From contig NZ_JAKEIO010000083.1 of assembly GCF_021474405.1 (NCBI RefSeq), positions 1 to 33,600 on the forward strand: a stretch of DNA of 33,600 bases, read 5' to 3'. Source of the stretch: [Streptosporangium] indianense. GTDB lineage: Bacteria; Actinomycetota; Actinomycetes; Streptomycetales; Streptomycetaceae. The notes under the pieces were generated by a model, which saw only the letters and a program-made list of their open reading frames with translations, was not told where the DNA came from and ran no database searches. The translations under genes and the position numbers were made by a program. Below are positions 7,721-15,800 of the stretch, one piece after another (position 1 is the stretch's first letter; the number at the start of each line of letters is the position of its first letter).

Positions 7721-10224
7721 CCCGTCACCCCCGCCAGGTCGTTGTTCGTGTTCTCGTCCACGTCGTCAAGCCCCAGCAGCAGCCGCACGACCGGCAGCAC
7801 GGCGTCCGCGCGTGCCGTGTCGAGGTCGGCCGCGAAGCCGGGTATCCCCGCACCGGCGGCGGTCGCGCCACTCCCGGCCCCCGGCCCGCGCCGGACCAGT
7901 TCGCCGAGGGTCCGGCGCACCCCCGGCTCGTACGCCGAGAACGTCCGCCGCAGCAGGGGCAGTACGTCTGTGAAGGCCTCGGCCGGCACCCCGGTCAGCC
8001 ACGCGTCGACCAGGGCGAGCAGCCGCTCGTCGTGCACCAGGAGCATCCCGCCGCCGGAGCCCCCTCCGACGAAGCCCTCGATCCAGGCGGCCGCGTCCGC
8101 CGGAGGAGTGCCCGGTGACAGGACGAGTCCCATCAGCACGGCAGCCTCGCCCTGGGCCAGTTCCCCGTCGTCGAGCAGGAGGCGCACGGCCCGCCCACGG
8201 ATCACCCCCGGCACGGTGTCCCGCCCGGACAGCACGCGAAGCACCGACTGCCAGCGGCTTCTCAGCCGGCCGTGTCCGGTGGCGGGGGCGTCGCCCAGGA
8301 GACCGACGGCTCCGTGCACCGCGTCCACATGGCGCCGCATCTCCTCCGCGGCGTCCGCGTCGAGCGCGGCGCAGGCCGGGGGAAGGCCGACGAAGACCCG
8401 CTCGGCCAGTCCCGCGGCGACCTCCGCCAGGGCACCGGTGTGCGTGCCGCGCACGTCGCCGTAGCGCAGGGAGCGGACCAGGGCCGGGAGCGCCTGGGCG
8501 AGGTGGCCGACGTCGGTGTCGAGGGCCGCCCGGTCGGCGAGGACCCGCATCACCGTCGGCAGCGCGTCGGGCAGTTCGGCCAGCAGACAGCGCTCGGCGA
8601 GCGCGGTGACGTCGGCGAGGGCCTCCGCGGTGACGGCGTCCGCCTCGGCCTTCGCGGTCGCGGCGGACAGGACGGTCGTCCCCCACACCCCGGCTTCGGC
8701 GACTCGCACGGACAGCTCGGGTTCCCAGCGCAGCCGCCAGGTCTCCCGGAACGTGCCGGTGCTGCCGCGTGAGGCGGCCGGTTCGCCCCAGGCGATGCCG
8801 AGCAGCCGCAGCCGGTGCAGCAGTCTGCTGCGGGCGGCGTCGTTGTCCTTGCGCAGGTCGAGCTCCAGCTCCCGCTCCAGCGCCTCCGGCTTCAACCGCA
8901 GCCGGCGTTGCAGCGCGGTCAGGTCCCGTTGCAGGGGCACCGCCGGCGCCGACGGGGGCACCTCGCCCAAGACGTCCCCCACGACCAGCCGGTCCCGCAC
9001 CAGCGCCAGCGGCACGTCCGAGCCCTCGCACATCACCGCCCGCACCGCGTCGGTCGTCTCGCTCAGGCCGGGCAGCGGACGGCCGCGCATCGCGGCGAGC
9101 GTCTCGGCCAGCCGCACCGCCTCGATGACGTGCGCGGAGGAGACGATCCGGTCCTCTTCTCGCAGCAGCCCCGCCACCTTGGTGAGCCACCGCTCCACCG
9201 GCCGGTCCGGGGCGCTGAACAGGTGCCCGTACCAGCCCGGGGAGTCGATGCCCGCCCCGTACCCGCTCGTCCGGGACAGCCGGCGGTGCGTCCACGGCAC
9301 CCAGGTCATGTCCGTCTTGACCCGGGGCAGCCCTTTCAGCAGCGCCTTGTCGGCGGCGACGGTGGTCTTCTGCCGCAGCGCGGGCACGTGCCACGCTCCG
9401 CAGACGACGGCGACGCCGTCCTCGAACTCCCGCTGCGCGGCCCGCACCTGGAGCCTCATGTACGCCTCCCGCACCAGGTCGCGGTCGTGCCCCCCGCTGC
9501 CGTAGGCCTCCCGCAGCGCACCCATGGCCTCCTCGAGCGCGGTGAACGGCGCGAGCGCGTCGCCCTCCCCCGCGTCCCGGTGCTCCACGACGTCCTCCCA
9601 CCACCGCTCCGGGTCGTCGTAGCCGGCGGCTTCGGCGAGTACTCCCAGGGGATCGATCCGCAGGTCCGCGGGATCGGCTGCGTCAGCGGTGTCGGGCGAG
9701 TCGGCGGGGTCGGCTGAGTCGGCGGGCTCGGCGCCGGTGTCGTCCGCTGCCGCCTCCTGGGCGTCGAGCGGTCGTTCGCCCTCCGTCGCCGCCTCGTCCT
9801 CCTGCCGTCCCCAGGCCAGCGTGTGTGTGGCCGGCAGGTCGATGAAGCGGGCCGGGACGTCGTGCTCCAGGGCCCAGCGCAGGGCGACCCACTCCGGGGA
9901 GAACGCGGCCAGCGGCCAGAACGCCGAGCGGCCGGGCTCGTCCACGGCATGGGCGAGCAGGGCGACCGGCGGCCGCATCTCCTCGTCGGCGGCGAGCGGG
10001 ATCAGCGCGTCGGCCTCGGGCGGGCCTTCGATCAGCACGACCCCCGGCCGGACCTCCTCCAGAGCCGCCCGCACCGCCCGCGCGGACCCCGGCCCGTGAT
10101 GCCGCACCCCGAGCAGCACCGGACCCGACCCGGCGCGCCGGCCCACGGCCTTCTCCCCAACGGTCACTTCACGCCCCCTGCCGTCCCGCTCGTCCGCGGC
10201 CCTTGCCTCACCGGTCACCCTCAT
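7717..10224 (-). CDS. DUF5682 protein (YehM-like) of the MoxR-vWA-SWIM system
   Basis: An 835-residue protein from ATG 10224 (MRVTGEARAADER), which has GGGAGG three nt upstream. The N-terminal signature GVRHHGPGSARAVRAAL (about 39-54), then VVLIEGPPEADAL (62-73) and VAVVCGAWHVPAL (271-283), are what I associate with DUF5682. These His/Glu motifs resemble those of TraB/ChaN-like putative metallohydrolases (inference). Residues 166-188 are an Asp-Ala-Pro-Ser-rich repeat insert. The remaining C-terminal half is helical with no motif recognised. It sits between the MoxR gene and the 48-residue ORF. The frame is open up to ATG 10329, but that extension is Arg-rich and partly built from a 15-bp direct repeat (10264-10278, 10283-10297), so I prefer 10224. 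Confidence 0.9.
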   Translation of the reverse strand: MRVTGEARAADERDGRGREVTVGEKAVGRRAGSGPVLLGVRHHGPGSARAVRAALEEVRPGVVLIEGPPEADALIPLAADEEMRPPVALLAHAVDEPGRSAFWPLAAFSPEWVALRWALEHDVPARFIDLPATHTLAWGRQEDEAATEGERPLDAQEAAADDTGAEPADSADPADSPDTADAADPADLRIDPLGVLAEAAGYDDPERWWEDVVEHRDAGEGDALAPFTALEEAMGALREAYGSGGHDRDLVREAYMRLQVRAAQREFEDGVAVVCGAWHVPALRQKTTVAADKALLKGLPRVKTDMTWVPWTHRRLSRTSGYGAGIDSPGWYGHLFSAPDRPVERWLTKVAGLLREEDRIVSSAHVIEAVRLAETLAAMRGRPLPGLSETTDAVRAVMCEGSDVPLALVRDRLVVGDVLGEVPPSAPAVPLQRDLTALQRRLRLKPEALERELELDLRKDNDAARSRLLHRLRLLGIAWGEPAASRGSTGTFRETWRLRWEPELSVRVAEAGVWGTTVLSAATAKAEADAVTAEALADVTALAERCLLAELPDALPTVMRVLADRAALDTDVGHLAQALPALVRSLRYGDVRGTHTGALAEVAAGLAERVFVGLPPACAALDADAAEEMRRHVDAVHGAVGLLGDAPATGHGRLRSRWQSVLRVLSGRDTVPGVIRGRAVRLLLDDGELAQGEAAVLMGLVLSPGTPPADAAAWIEGFVGGGSGGGMLLVHDERLLALVDAWLTGVPAEAFTDVLPLLRRTFSAYEPGVRRTLGELVRRGPGAGSGATAAGAGIPGFAADLDTARADAVLPVVRLLLGLDDVDENTNNDLAGVTG

Positions 10225-10332
10225 CCCCCTCCCGTCCCACACGCCCCGTCTCCCTCGTTCCGGACCGACCGACGACCGCCGTACCGACCGACGACCGACG
10301 GCCCGGGCACCGGGCTCCCGGGCCGGCATCCC

Positions 10333-11463
10333 TCACCCGCTCACCTCGCGGCAGGCCCGGTAGAAGTCCTTCCAGCCGTCGCGCTCGCGGACCACCGTCT
10401 CCAGGTACTCCTGCCAGATGACCCGGTCCGCGGCCGGGTCGCGGACCACCGCGCCGAGGATGCCCGCGGCGACGTCGCCCGGGCGCAGCACGCCGTCGCC
10501 GAAGTGGGCCGCCAGAGCGAGTCCGTTGGTGACGACCGAGATCGCCTCGGCCGTGGACAGCGTGCCGCTGGGCGACTTCAGCTTCGTCCTGCCGTCGGCC
10601 GTGACACCGGCGCGCAACTCGCGGAAGACCGTGACGACCCGGCGGATCTCGGCGAGCCCGTCGGGCGCGGCCGGCAGGTCGAGGGAGCGGCCGATCTGGT
10701 CGACGCGCCGCGAGACGATGTCGACCTCCGCCTCGGCGCTCTCCGGCAGCGGCAGCACCACCGTGTTGAACCGGCGGCGCAGGGCGCTGGACAGGTCGTT
10801 CACCCCGCGGTCGCGGTCGTTGGCCGTGGCGATGAGGTTGAAGCCGCGGACCGCCTGCACCTCCTGGCCCAGCTCAGGTATGGGCAGCGTCTTCTCCGAC
10901 AGGATCGTGATCAGCGTGTCCTGCACGTCGGCGGGGATGCGCGTCAGCTCCTCGACGCGGGCCGTCATGCCTTCCGCCATGGCCCGCATGACCGGGCTGG
11001 GCACGAGGGCGTCGCGGCTCGGGCCGTGGGCGAGCAGCTGCGCGTAGTTCCAGCCGTAGCGGATGGCCTCCTCCGGGGTGCCGGCGGTGCCCTGCACCAG
11101 CAGCGTGGAGTCGCCGCTGACGGCCGCGGCCAGGTGCTCGGACACCCAGGTCTTCGCCGTGCCCGGCACACCGAGCAGCAGCAGGGCCCGGTCGGTGGCG
11201 AGCGTGGTGACGGCGACCTCGACGATGCGGCGCGGGCCCACGTACTTGGGACTGATCACCGTGCCGTCCGGCAGCGTGCCGCCGAGCAGGTATGTCGCGA
11301 CGGCCCACGGCGACAGCTTCCAGCGGGCCGGGCGCGGGCGGTCGTCCTGCGCGGCCAGCGCGGCGAGTTCATGGGCGAAGGCGTCCTCGGCGTGCGGTCG
11401 CAACGCCTGGGTCGATACCGTCTCCCCCGCTTCGACGGACGTCGGCTCCACGGACACGGTCAT
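10333..11463 (-). CDS. MoxR-family AAA+ ATPase (YehL-like)
   Basis: A 376-residue protein from ATG 11463 (MTVSVEPTSV), with GGAGGGGG 8 nt upstream. It has Walker A GVPGTAKT (98-105), a VEEL segment at the Walker B position (170-173), QDTLITILSEKTLPIPELG (181-199), sensor-1 ATANDRDRG (212-220) and an arginine-finger-like ALRRRF (227-232). These identify a MoxR-type AAA+ ATPase, a chaperone-like remodelling machine that works with vWA partners. It is the first gene of the minus-strand operon (MoxR, DUF5682, 48-aa ORF, vWA). It is divergent from the SWIM gene across a promoter region with matched inverted DNA-damage-type elements. The canonical Walker B Asp-Glu pair is replaced by Glu-Glu, which I believe is common in this subfamily. 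Confidence 0.95.
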   Translation of the reverse strand: MTVSVEPTSVEAGETVSTQALRPHAEDAFAHELAALAAQDDRPRPARWKLSPWAVATYLLGGTLPDGTVISPKYVGPRRIVEVAVTTLATDRALLLLGVPGTAKTWVSEHLAAAVSGDSTLLVQGTAGTPEEAIRYGWNYAQLLAHGPSRDALVPSPVMRAMAEGMTARVEELTRIPADVQDTLITILSEKTLPIPELGQEVQAVRGFNLIATANDRDRGVNDLSSALRRRFNTVVLPLPESAEAEVDIVSRRVDQIGRSLDLPAAPDGLAEIRRVVTVFRELRAGVTADGRTKLKSPSGTLSTAEAISVVTNGLALAAHFGDGVLRPGDVAAGILGAVVRDPAADRVIWQEYLETVVRERDGWKDFYRACREVSG

Positions 11464-11506
11464 GGCAAAGTCCCCCTCCAGCTCGGCCGGTTCGGATCTG
11501 GCACCA

Positions 11507-11531
11507 ACGTTGCACCACACCACTGACAATC
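11507..11531 (-). promoter_or_regulatory. PafBC/RecA-NDp-like promoter for the MoxR operon
   Basis: On the minus strand, TTGTCAGTGG (complement of 11520-11529) is followed by 7 nt and then CAACGT (complement of 11507-11512). This fits the actinobacterial LexA-independent DNA-damage promoter (TTGTCRGTGG-like element and TAnnnT -10) except for C at the first -10 base. The expected start would leave a leader of about 37 nt carrying GGAGGGGG. The -10 mismatch makes it weaker than the opposing copy. Confidence 0.55.
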
Positions 11532-11588
11532 CGTCCCGACCTGCGGAAACGCCGTGCCGGAGCCTCTCGCGGACCCGATTGTCAGTGG
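11520..11588. repeat. Perfect 12-bp inverted repeat in the MoxR/SWIM divergent promoter
   Basis: CCACTGACAATC (11520-11531) and GATTGTCAGTGG (11577-11588) are exact reverse complements separated by 45 bp. Each arm is the -35-like element of one of the two divergent promoters, so the dyad probably reflects two matched promoters and not a single operator. Confidence 0.9.
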
Positions 11589-11601
11589 CGGGATCTACCT
11601 T
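11579..11601 (+). promoter_or_regulatory. PafBC/RecA-NDp-like promoter for the SWIM gene
   Basis: TTGTCAGTGG (11579-11588), 7 nt, then TACCTT (11596-11601). This is a full match to the LexA-independent DNA-damage promoter type known from mycobacteria and Streptomyces (TTGTCRGTGG-like element plus TAnnnT). The -10 ends 7 nt before the ATG at 11609, so the transcript should start at or next to the start codon and be leaderless. The pcrA promoter in this window has the same architecture and the same spacing. Confidence 0.75.
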
Positions 11602-11608
11602 CGATGAC

Positions 11609-12964
11609 ATGACTCAGCAGGGGGTGCGCTGGACGGCGGACCAGGTGCTGGCACTGGCACCTGACGCCGCATCACGCAAAGCGGGAAGCAAACTCGGCGC
11701 GGCCGGGCCGTGGTCCGAGGCGGGGTGTTCCGACGAGGGGAGGGTGTGGGGGCTGTGCAAGGGCAGCGGAAGCAAGCCGTATCAGACGGTCGTCGACCTC
11801 GCGGACGCCGCGGGCCCGGCCTACAAGTGCACTTGCCCGAGCCGCAAGTTCCCGTGCAAGCACGCGCTCGGGCTGTTGTTGCTCTGGGCCGCCGACGACA
11901 CGGCGGTGCCGCCGGGGCAGGCCCCGGAATGGGCCGGGGAGTGGATAACGGGGCGGCGCGGGCGCACCGCGGCGAAGGAGGCCGGCGAGCGTTCCGGCGC
12001 AACGTCGGGGTCCGCTGATCCGGAGGCCGCGCGGCGCCGGGCGGAGCGCCGGGCCGAGCGGGTCACGGCGGGTGCGGTGGAGCTGGAGCAGCGTCTGGCC
12101 GATCTGTTGCGCGGCGGCCTGGCGACCGCGGAGCAGTCGGGGTACGGGCTGTGGGAGGAGACGGCGGCCCGCATGGTCGACGCCCAGGCCCAGGGCCTGG
12201 CGGGCCGGGTGCGGGAACTGGGGGCGATACCGTCCACGGGCCCGGGCTGGCCGGTGCGGCTGCTGGAGGAGTGCGCGCTGCTGCATCTCCTCGGGCAGGG
12301 CTGGCTGCGCCGCGAGCGGCTCCCGGACGGCCTTGCCGCCACGGTCCACTCCCGCATGGGCCTGCCGGCCTCTGCCGACGGTCCGCCGCTGCGCGACCGC
12401 TGGCTGGTCCTCGCCCAGTACGACACGACGGACCCGCGCCTGACGACCCGGCGGATCTGGCTGCACGGCACCGACTCGCAGCGCACCGTGCTGCTCCTCT
12501 CCTACGGCGCCGCGGGTCGTGCCCCGGAGCTGGCGCTGCCGGTGGGACTGGCCCTGGACGCCGAGGTGTGCGCGTACCCGGGCGCCGGGCAGGCGCGGGT
12601 GTCCCTGGGTGAACAGTTCGCCCCGCCCGCACCCGCGCAGATACGTCCCCCGGGGATGACGACGTCCCGGGCCGCGGCCCGTTACGGCGACGCCCTGCGC
12701 GACGACCCGTGGCTGGAGTCCGTTCCGGTGACGCTGGACCGGGTCGTTCCGGTACCGGACGGCGACTCCTGGCAGCTCGCGGACGCAGACGAGGACACGG
12801 CGTTGCCGCTCAGTCCCGGGGCGCGCTCCCGGCCGGGCCTGTGGCGGCTCGTCGCCCTGTCGGGCGGGGCACCGGTCAGGGTCTTCGGCGAATGCGGCCA
12901 CCAGGGCTTCACCCCGCTGACGGCCTGGCCGGAGGGCCCGGGTGACGCGGTCGCGCTGTGCTGA
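11609..12964 (+). CDS. SWIM zinc-finger protein (YehQ-like)
   Basis: A 451-residue protein from ATG 11609 (MTQQGVRWTADQVLALAPDA). There is no ribosome binding site, which fits a leaderless transcript. The SWIM finger is YKCTCPSRKFPCKHALGLLLLW, with the CxCx(n)CxH ligands at C74, C76, C83 and H85. SWIM domains bind DNA or proteins. Before it, GSGSKPYQTVVDLAD is typical of this family. The long C-terminal part (helical near 150-260, then strand-rich ITTRRIWLHGTDSQRTVLLLSYG-like region) has no other domain I recognise. It pairs with MoxR, DUF5682 and vWA genes on the other strand. Its stop is 230 nt before the DUF5691 gene, which is in the same direction. Confidence 0.93.
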   Translation: MTQQGVRWTADQVLALAPDAASRKAGSKLGAAGPWSEAGCSDEGRVWGLCKGSGSKPYQTVVDLADAAGPAYKCTCPSRKFPCKHALGLLLLWAADDTAVPPGQAPEWAGEWITGRRGRTAAKEAGERSGATSGSADPEAARRRAERRAERVTAGAVELEQRLADLLRGGLATAEQSGYGLWEETAARMVDAQAQGLAGRVRELGAIPSTGPGWPVRLLEECALLHLLGQGWLRRERLPDGLAATVHSRMGLPASADGPPLRDRWLVLAQYDTTDPRLTTRRIWLHGTDSQRTVLLLSYGAAGRAPELALPVGLALDAEVCAYPGAGQARVSLGEQFAPPAPAQIRPPGMTTSRAAARYGDALRDDPWLESVPVTLDRVVPVPDGDSWQLADADEDTALPLSPGARSRPGLWRLVALSGGAPVRVFGECGHQGFTPLTAWPEGPGDAVALC

Positions 12965-13007
12965 TCCGGTGACGGCGGCTCAACCCACGGCCCTCCACCC
13001 GATCCGC

Positions 13008-13103
13008 CCATCCAAGACAGCCCCCTCTGCCCATACCGGAACGGTCCCCGCCGCCCATCCCCGGACAGCCCCCTCGGCCTATCCCGAGACCGTCCGCCTC
13101 ACC
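13008..13103 (+). repeat. 48-bp imperfect direct repeat between the SWIM and DUF5691 genes
   Basis: Two copies share CCCATCC followed by GACAGCCCCCTC at 13016-13027 and 13064-13075, a 48-bp period. In the frame starting at GTG 12969 the repeat would encode related 16-residue units (TAPSAHTGTVPAAHP and TAPSAYPETVRL). That frame then runs straight into the DUF5691 gene as a shadow, so I do not call it coding. Confidence 0.55.
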
Positions 13104-13194
13104 CTTCCCACCAACTCACGCATCTTTCAGGCATCACGGGACAACCGGTATGGACGAGCCTTCAACCACCGGGCGCCCCGCGGAAAGGAAGCTC

Positions 13195-15006
13195 ATGACC
13201 AGGACCTCCACTCCTGTGGACGCGCCCGGCGCGGACGCGTGGGAGGGGCTCGTCACCACCGCGCTGCTCGGCACGGCCCGGCGCACCCCGCCCGGTGCCG
13301 CGCCGGGCCCGGGCGCACCCGCGGCCCTGCTGGACGCGGCGGCCGTGGAAACCGTGCGACGGCGGGCCGGTCTGCGCCCCGCGCGGGCCGCCGAGCGGCC
13401 GCAGCCGGCTCCGCAGGACACGCGTCCGCCGTTGCCGTCGGCGGCCGCGCGCAGACTCGCGATGCTGCTGGCCGACCGCCCCGGCCCCTCCGGCGGCGGC
13501 CGGCGGGGCACCGCACCCGACCTCACGGAACTGCTGCCGCAGTGGCTCGCGGCGGCCAACGCCCGCGGTTTCGCGCCGCCTCCCCACCTGCTTCCGGCGT
13601 TGCTGGACGTGGCCCGGGGGCGTACCGACCTGCGTCCGGCCGCCCTGGAGTTCGCGGGGCCCCCGGCCCTGTGGCTGGCACGGCTCAACCCGGACTGGCG
13701 GTTCGCCCTGCGCGCGACCCCGGGCGGGAGCGCCGCGCTGCCGCAGCCCGAGGACGACGACAGGGTGCAGCGGCTGTGGCAGGAGGGCCTGTTCGCCGAA
13801 CGCGTCGCCCTGCTGTCCGCCTTGCGCTCCCGCGAACCGGCCGCCGCGCGCGACCTGCTCGCGACGACATGGTCGACGGAACGGGCCGAGGACCGGCTGA
13901 TGTTCCTCGACTCGCTGCGTGCGGGCCTGGGCCCGGACGACGAGCCGTTCCTGGAACAGGCCCTGGCCGACCGCAGCCGCAACGTCCGGGCGACGGCGGC
14001 GGAACTGCTGTCGGCCCTGCCGGGTTCGGCGCTCGCCGCGCGGATGGCTGCCAGGGCGGCGGCCTGTGTGGCCATCGACCACCTGCGGACGGCCCGGCCT
14101 CGAAGGCCCGGCACCGGGGACGAGGTCCTCGGCGAGACGGCGGGGACCACATCGGCCACGGAAGCCACCGCAGCCATGGAAACCACGGCAGCGGAGGCCA
14201 AGGGATCCACGGGAGCCACAGGAGCCACAGAAAACACAGGCGCCCCCACGACCGTGGGGGCCACGGCAGCCGGGAAGGCCACCCCGACGATCGCCGTCGA
14301 GGCGCCGCACGAGTGCGATCCGGGCATGGAACGCGATGGCGTCGTGGCGAAGGCCCCTGCGGGGCGCGGTGAACGCTCCTGGTGGCTGGGCCAGTTGGTG
14401 GAGGCGGCACCGCTCGGGACCTGGTCGCGGCGGCTGGGCGGTCGCACGCCCCAGGAGATCGTGGCGCTGCCGGTGGCGGACGACTGGCAGGGCGAACTGC
14501 ACGCGGCATGGTGCCGGGCGGCGGTGCGTCAACGGGACGCCGAGTGGTCGCGTGCGCTGCTCGGCGACCCGTCGGCGCCGGAGGCGGGCGGTCCGGGAGC
14601 CGTGTCCCTCGCCGAGCGCGCCAAGCTGCTCGGCACGCTGGGCACCGCCGAACGGGCCGAGTGGGTGGCCGGTTTCATCGGCACGCACGGCCTGTCCGAG
14701 GCCTTCCAGTTGCTCGGGGTGTGCGCGGTGCCCTGGGCGGGGCCGCTCGGCCGGGCGGTGGTGGACGCGCTCAACATCGCTCGGGACGCGGGGAGTTATC
14801 CATGGAGTTTCAGCGGAGTGATGGGGCTGGCGGAGCGTTGCCTGGACCCGTCCGAGGCCTCCCGGCTCGATGCCCTGCTGGCCGTACCCGACGAGCCGGA
14901 GAACGCGTCCCCGGGAGCCGGCGGCTACTGGGCGGAGGCCTTCCAGCGCCTGGTCACGACCCTGCGTCTGCGCGCGGCGATGGCCGAGGAGCTGGGGGCG
15001 GTCTGA
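13195..15006 (+). CDS. DUF5691 family protein of the MoxR-vWA-SWIM system
   Basis: A 603-residue protein from ATG 13195 (MTRTSTPVDAPGADAWEGLVTTALLGTARR), with AAGGAA 5-8 nt upstream; the ATG at 13150 has a poorer site. The opening motif WEGLVTTALLGTAR and the leucine-rich HEAT-like segments (LFAERVALLSALRSREPAAARDLL, ERAEDRLMFLDSLRAGLGPDDEPFLEQALADRSRNVRATAAELLSALP) fit DUF5691, which commonly accompanies SWIM and MoxR genes. Residues about 311-372 are an Ala/Thr/Glu-rich low-complexity insert built from ACGGNAGCC-like repeats. The C-terminal third is again helical. I infer a helical-repeat scaffold for the complex. It is probably co-transcribed with the SWIM gene. Confidence 0.88.
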   Translation: MTRTSTPVDAPGADAWEGLVTTALLGTARRTPPGAAPGPGAPAALLDAAAVETVRRRAGLRPARAAERPQPAPQDTRPPLPSAAARRLAMLLADRPGPSGGGRRGTAPDLTELLPQWLAAANARGFAPPPHLLPALLDVARGRTDLRPAALEFAGPPALWLARLNPDWRFALRATPGGSAALPQPEDDDRVQRLWQEGLFAERVALLSALRSREPAAARDLLATTWSTERAEDRLMFLDSLRAGLGPDDEPFLEQALADRSRNVRATAAELLSALPGSALAARMAARAAACVAIDHLRTARPRRPGTGDEVLGETAGTTSATEATAAMETTAAEAKGSTGATGATENTGAPTTVGATAAGKATPTIAVEAPHECDPGMERDGVVAKAPAGRGERSWWLGQLVEAAPLGTWSRRLGGRTPQEIVALPVADDWQGELHAAWCRAAVRQRDAEWSRALLGDPSAPEAGGPGAVSLAERAKLLGTLGTAERAEWVAGFIGTHGLSEAFQLLGVCAVPWAGPLGRAVVDALNIARDAGSYPWSFSGVMGLAERCLDPSEASRLDALLAVPDEPENASPGAGGYWAEAFQRLVTTLRLRAAMAEELGAV

Positions 15007-15110
15007 CGCAGGCCGGCGCCCGCGACGCCGGACACGACGGCGACCCGGCCGACCGCCCCGACAGCACACCGGCCGAGGACCGCCAGACGGCACCCGCCGC
15101 CGGGCCCCAC

Positions 15111-15326
15111 CGGAGGCCCGGCGAAGCGCCACACCAGGAGCCCGGAGAAACGCACCACCCGGAGCCCGGCGAAGCGCACCGCCCAAGGCCCGGCAAATCG
15201 CCACACCCGGAGCCCAAAGAAAGGCACCACCCAAATCCCGGCGAAGCGCATCACCCAAAACCCGGCGATGCGGACCGCCCGGAGCCCGGCCAAGGCCGCC
15301 ACAAGGACCCCGGCGGCAGGCACCCG
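15111..15326. repeat. 24-bp tandem repeat, nine copies, between DUF5691 and icmB
   Basis: The element CCCGGCGAAGCGCACCAC (with variants) recurs every 24 bp exactly, with its CCCGG core (CCCAA in one unit) at 15117, 15141, 15165, 15189, 15213, 15237, 15261, 15285 and 15309. The array fills most of the 377-bp gap between two convergent genes. A period of eight codons would give PGEAHHPE-like units on the plus strand and AGLRVVRF-like units on the minus strand. The plus frame has no start codon before the array, so I treat it as non-coding. Confidence 0.85.
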
Positions 15327-15383
15327 GCATCAGATCTAAGTCCCCGCGACCGGCAACGCCCCCTGTGCCGGAGCGCCGCAGGC

Positions 15384-15800
<417 letters not shown>

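Noticed and set aside
10225..10329. N-terminal extension of the DUF5682 protein from ATG 10329
   Set aside because: The added 35 residues are Arg/Gly/Ser-rich, partly encoded by a 15-bp direct repeat; ATG 10224 has the better binding site. It remains possible.
11520..11588. Treating the 12-bp inverted pair as one operator or a recombination site
   Set aside because: Each arm fits an outward-pointing promoter element with a -10 at the same spacing, and there is no recombinase gene or duplicated target; two promoters explain it better.
14925..15323. Minus-strand frame encoding AGLRVVRF-like repeats
   Set aside because: It is the antisense reading of the same 24-bp tandem repeat, has no ribosome binding site, and its hydrophobic look follows from the repeat sequence.
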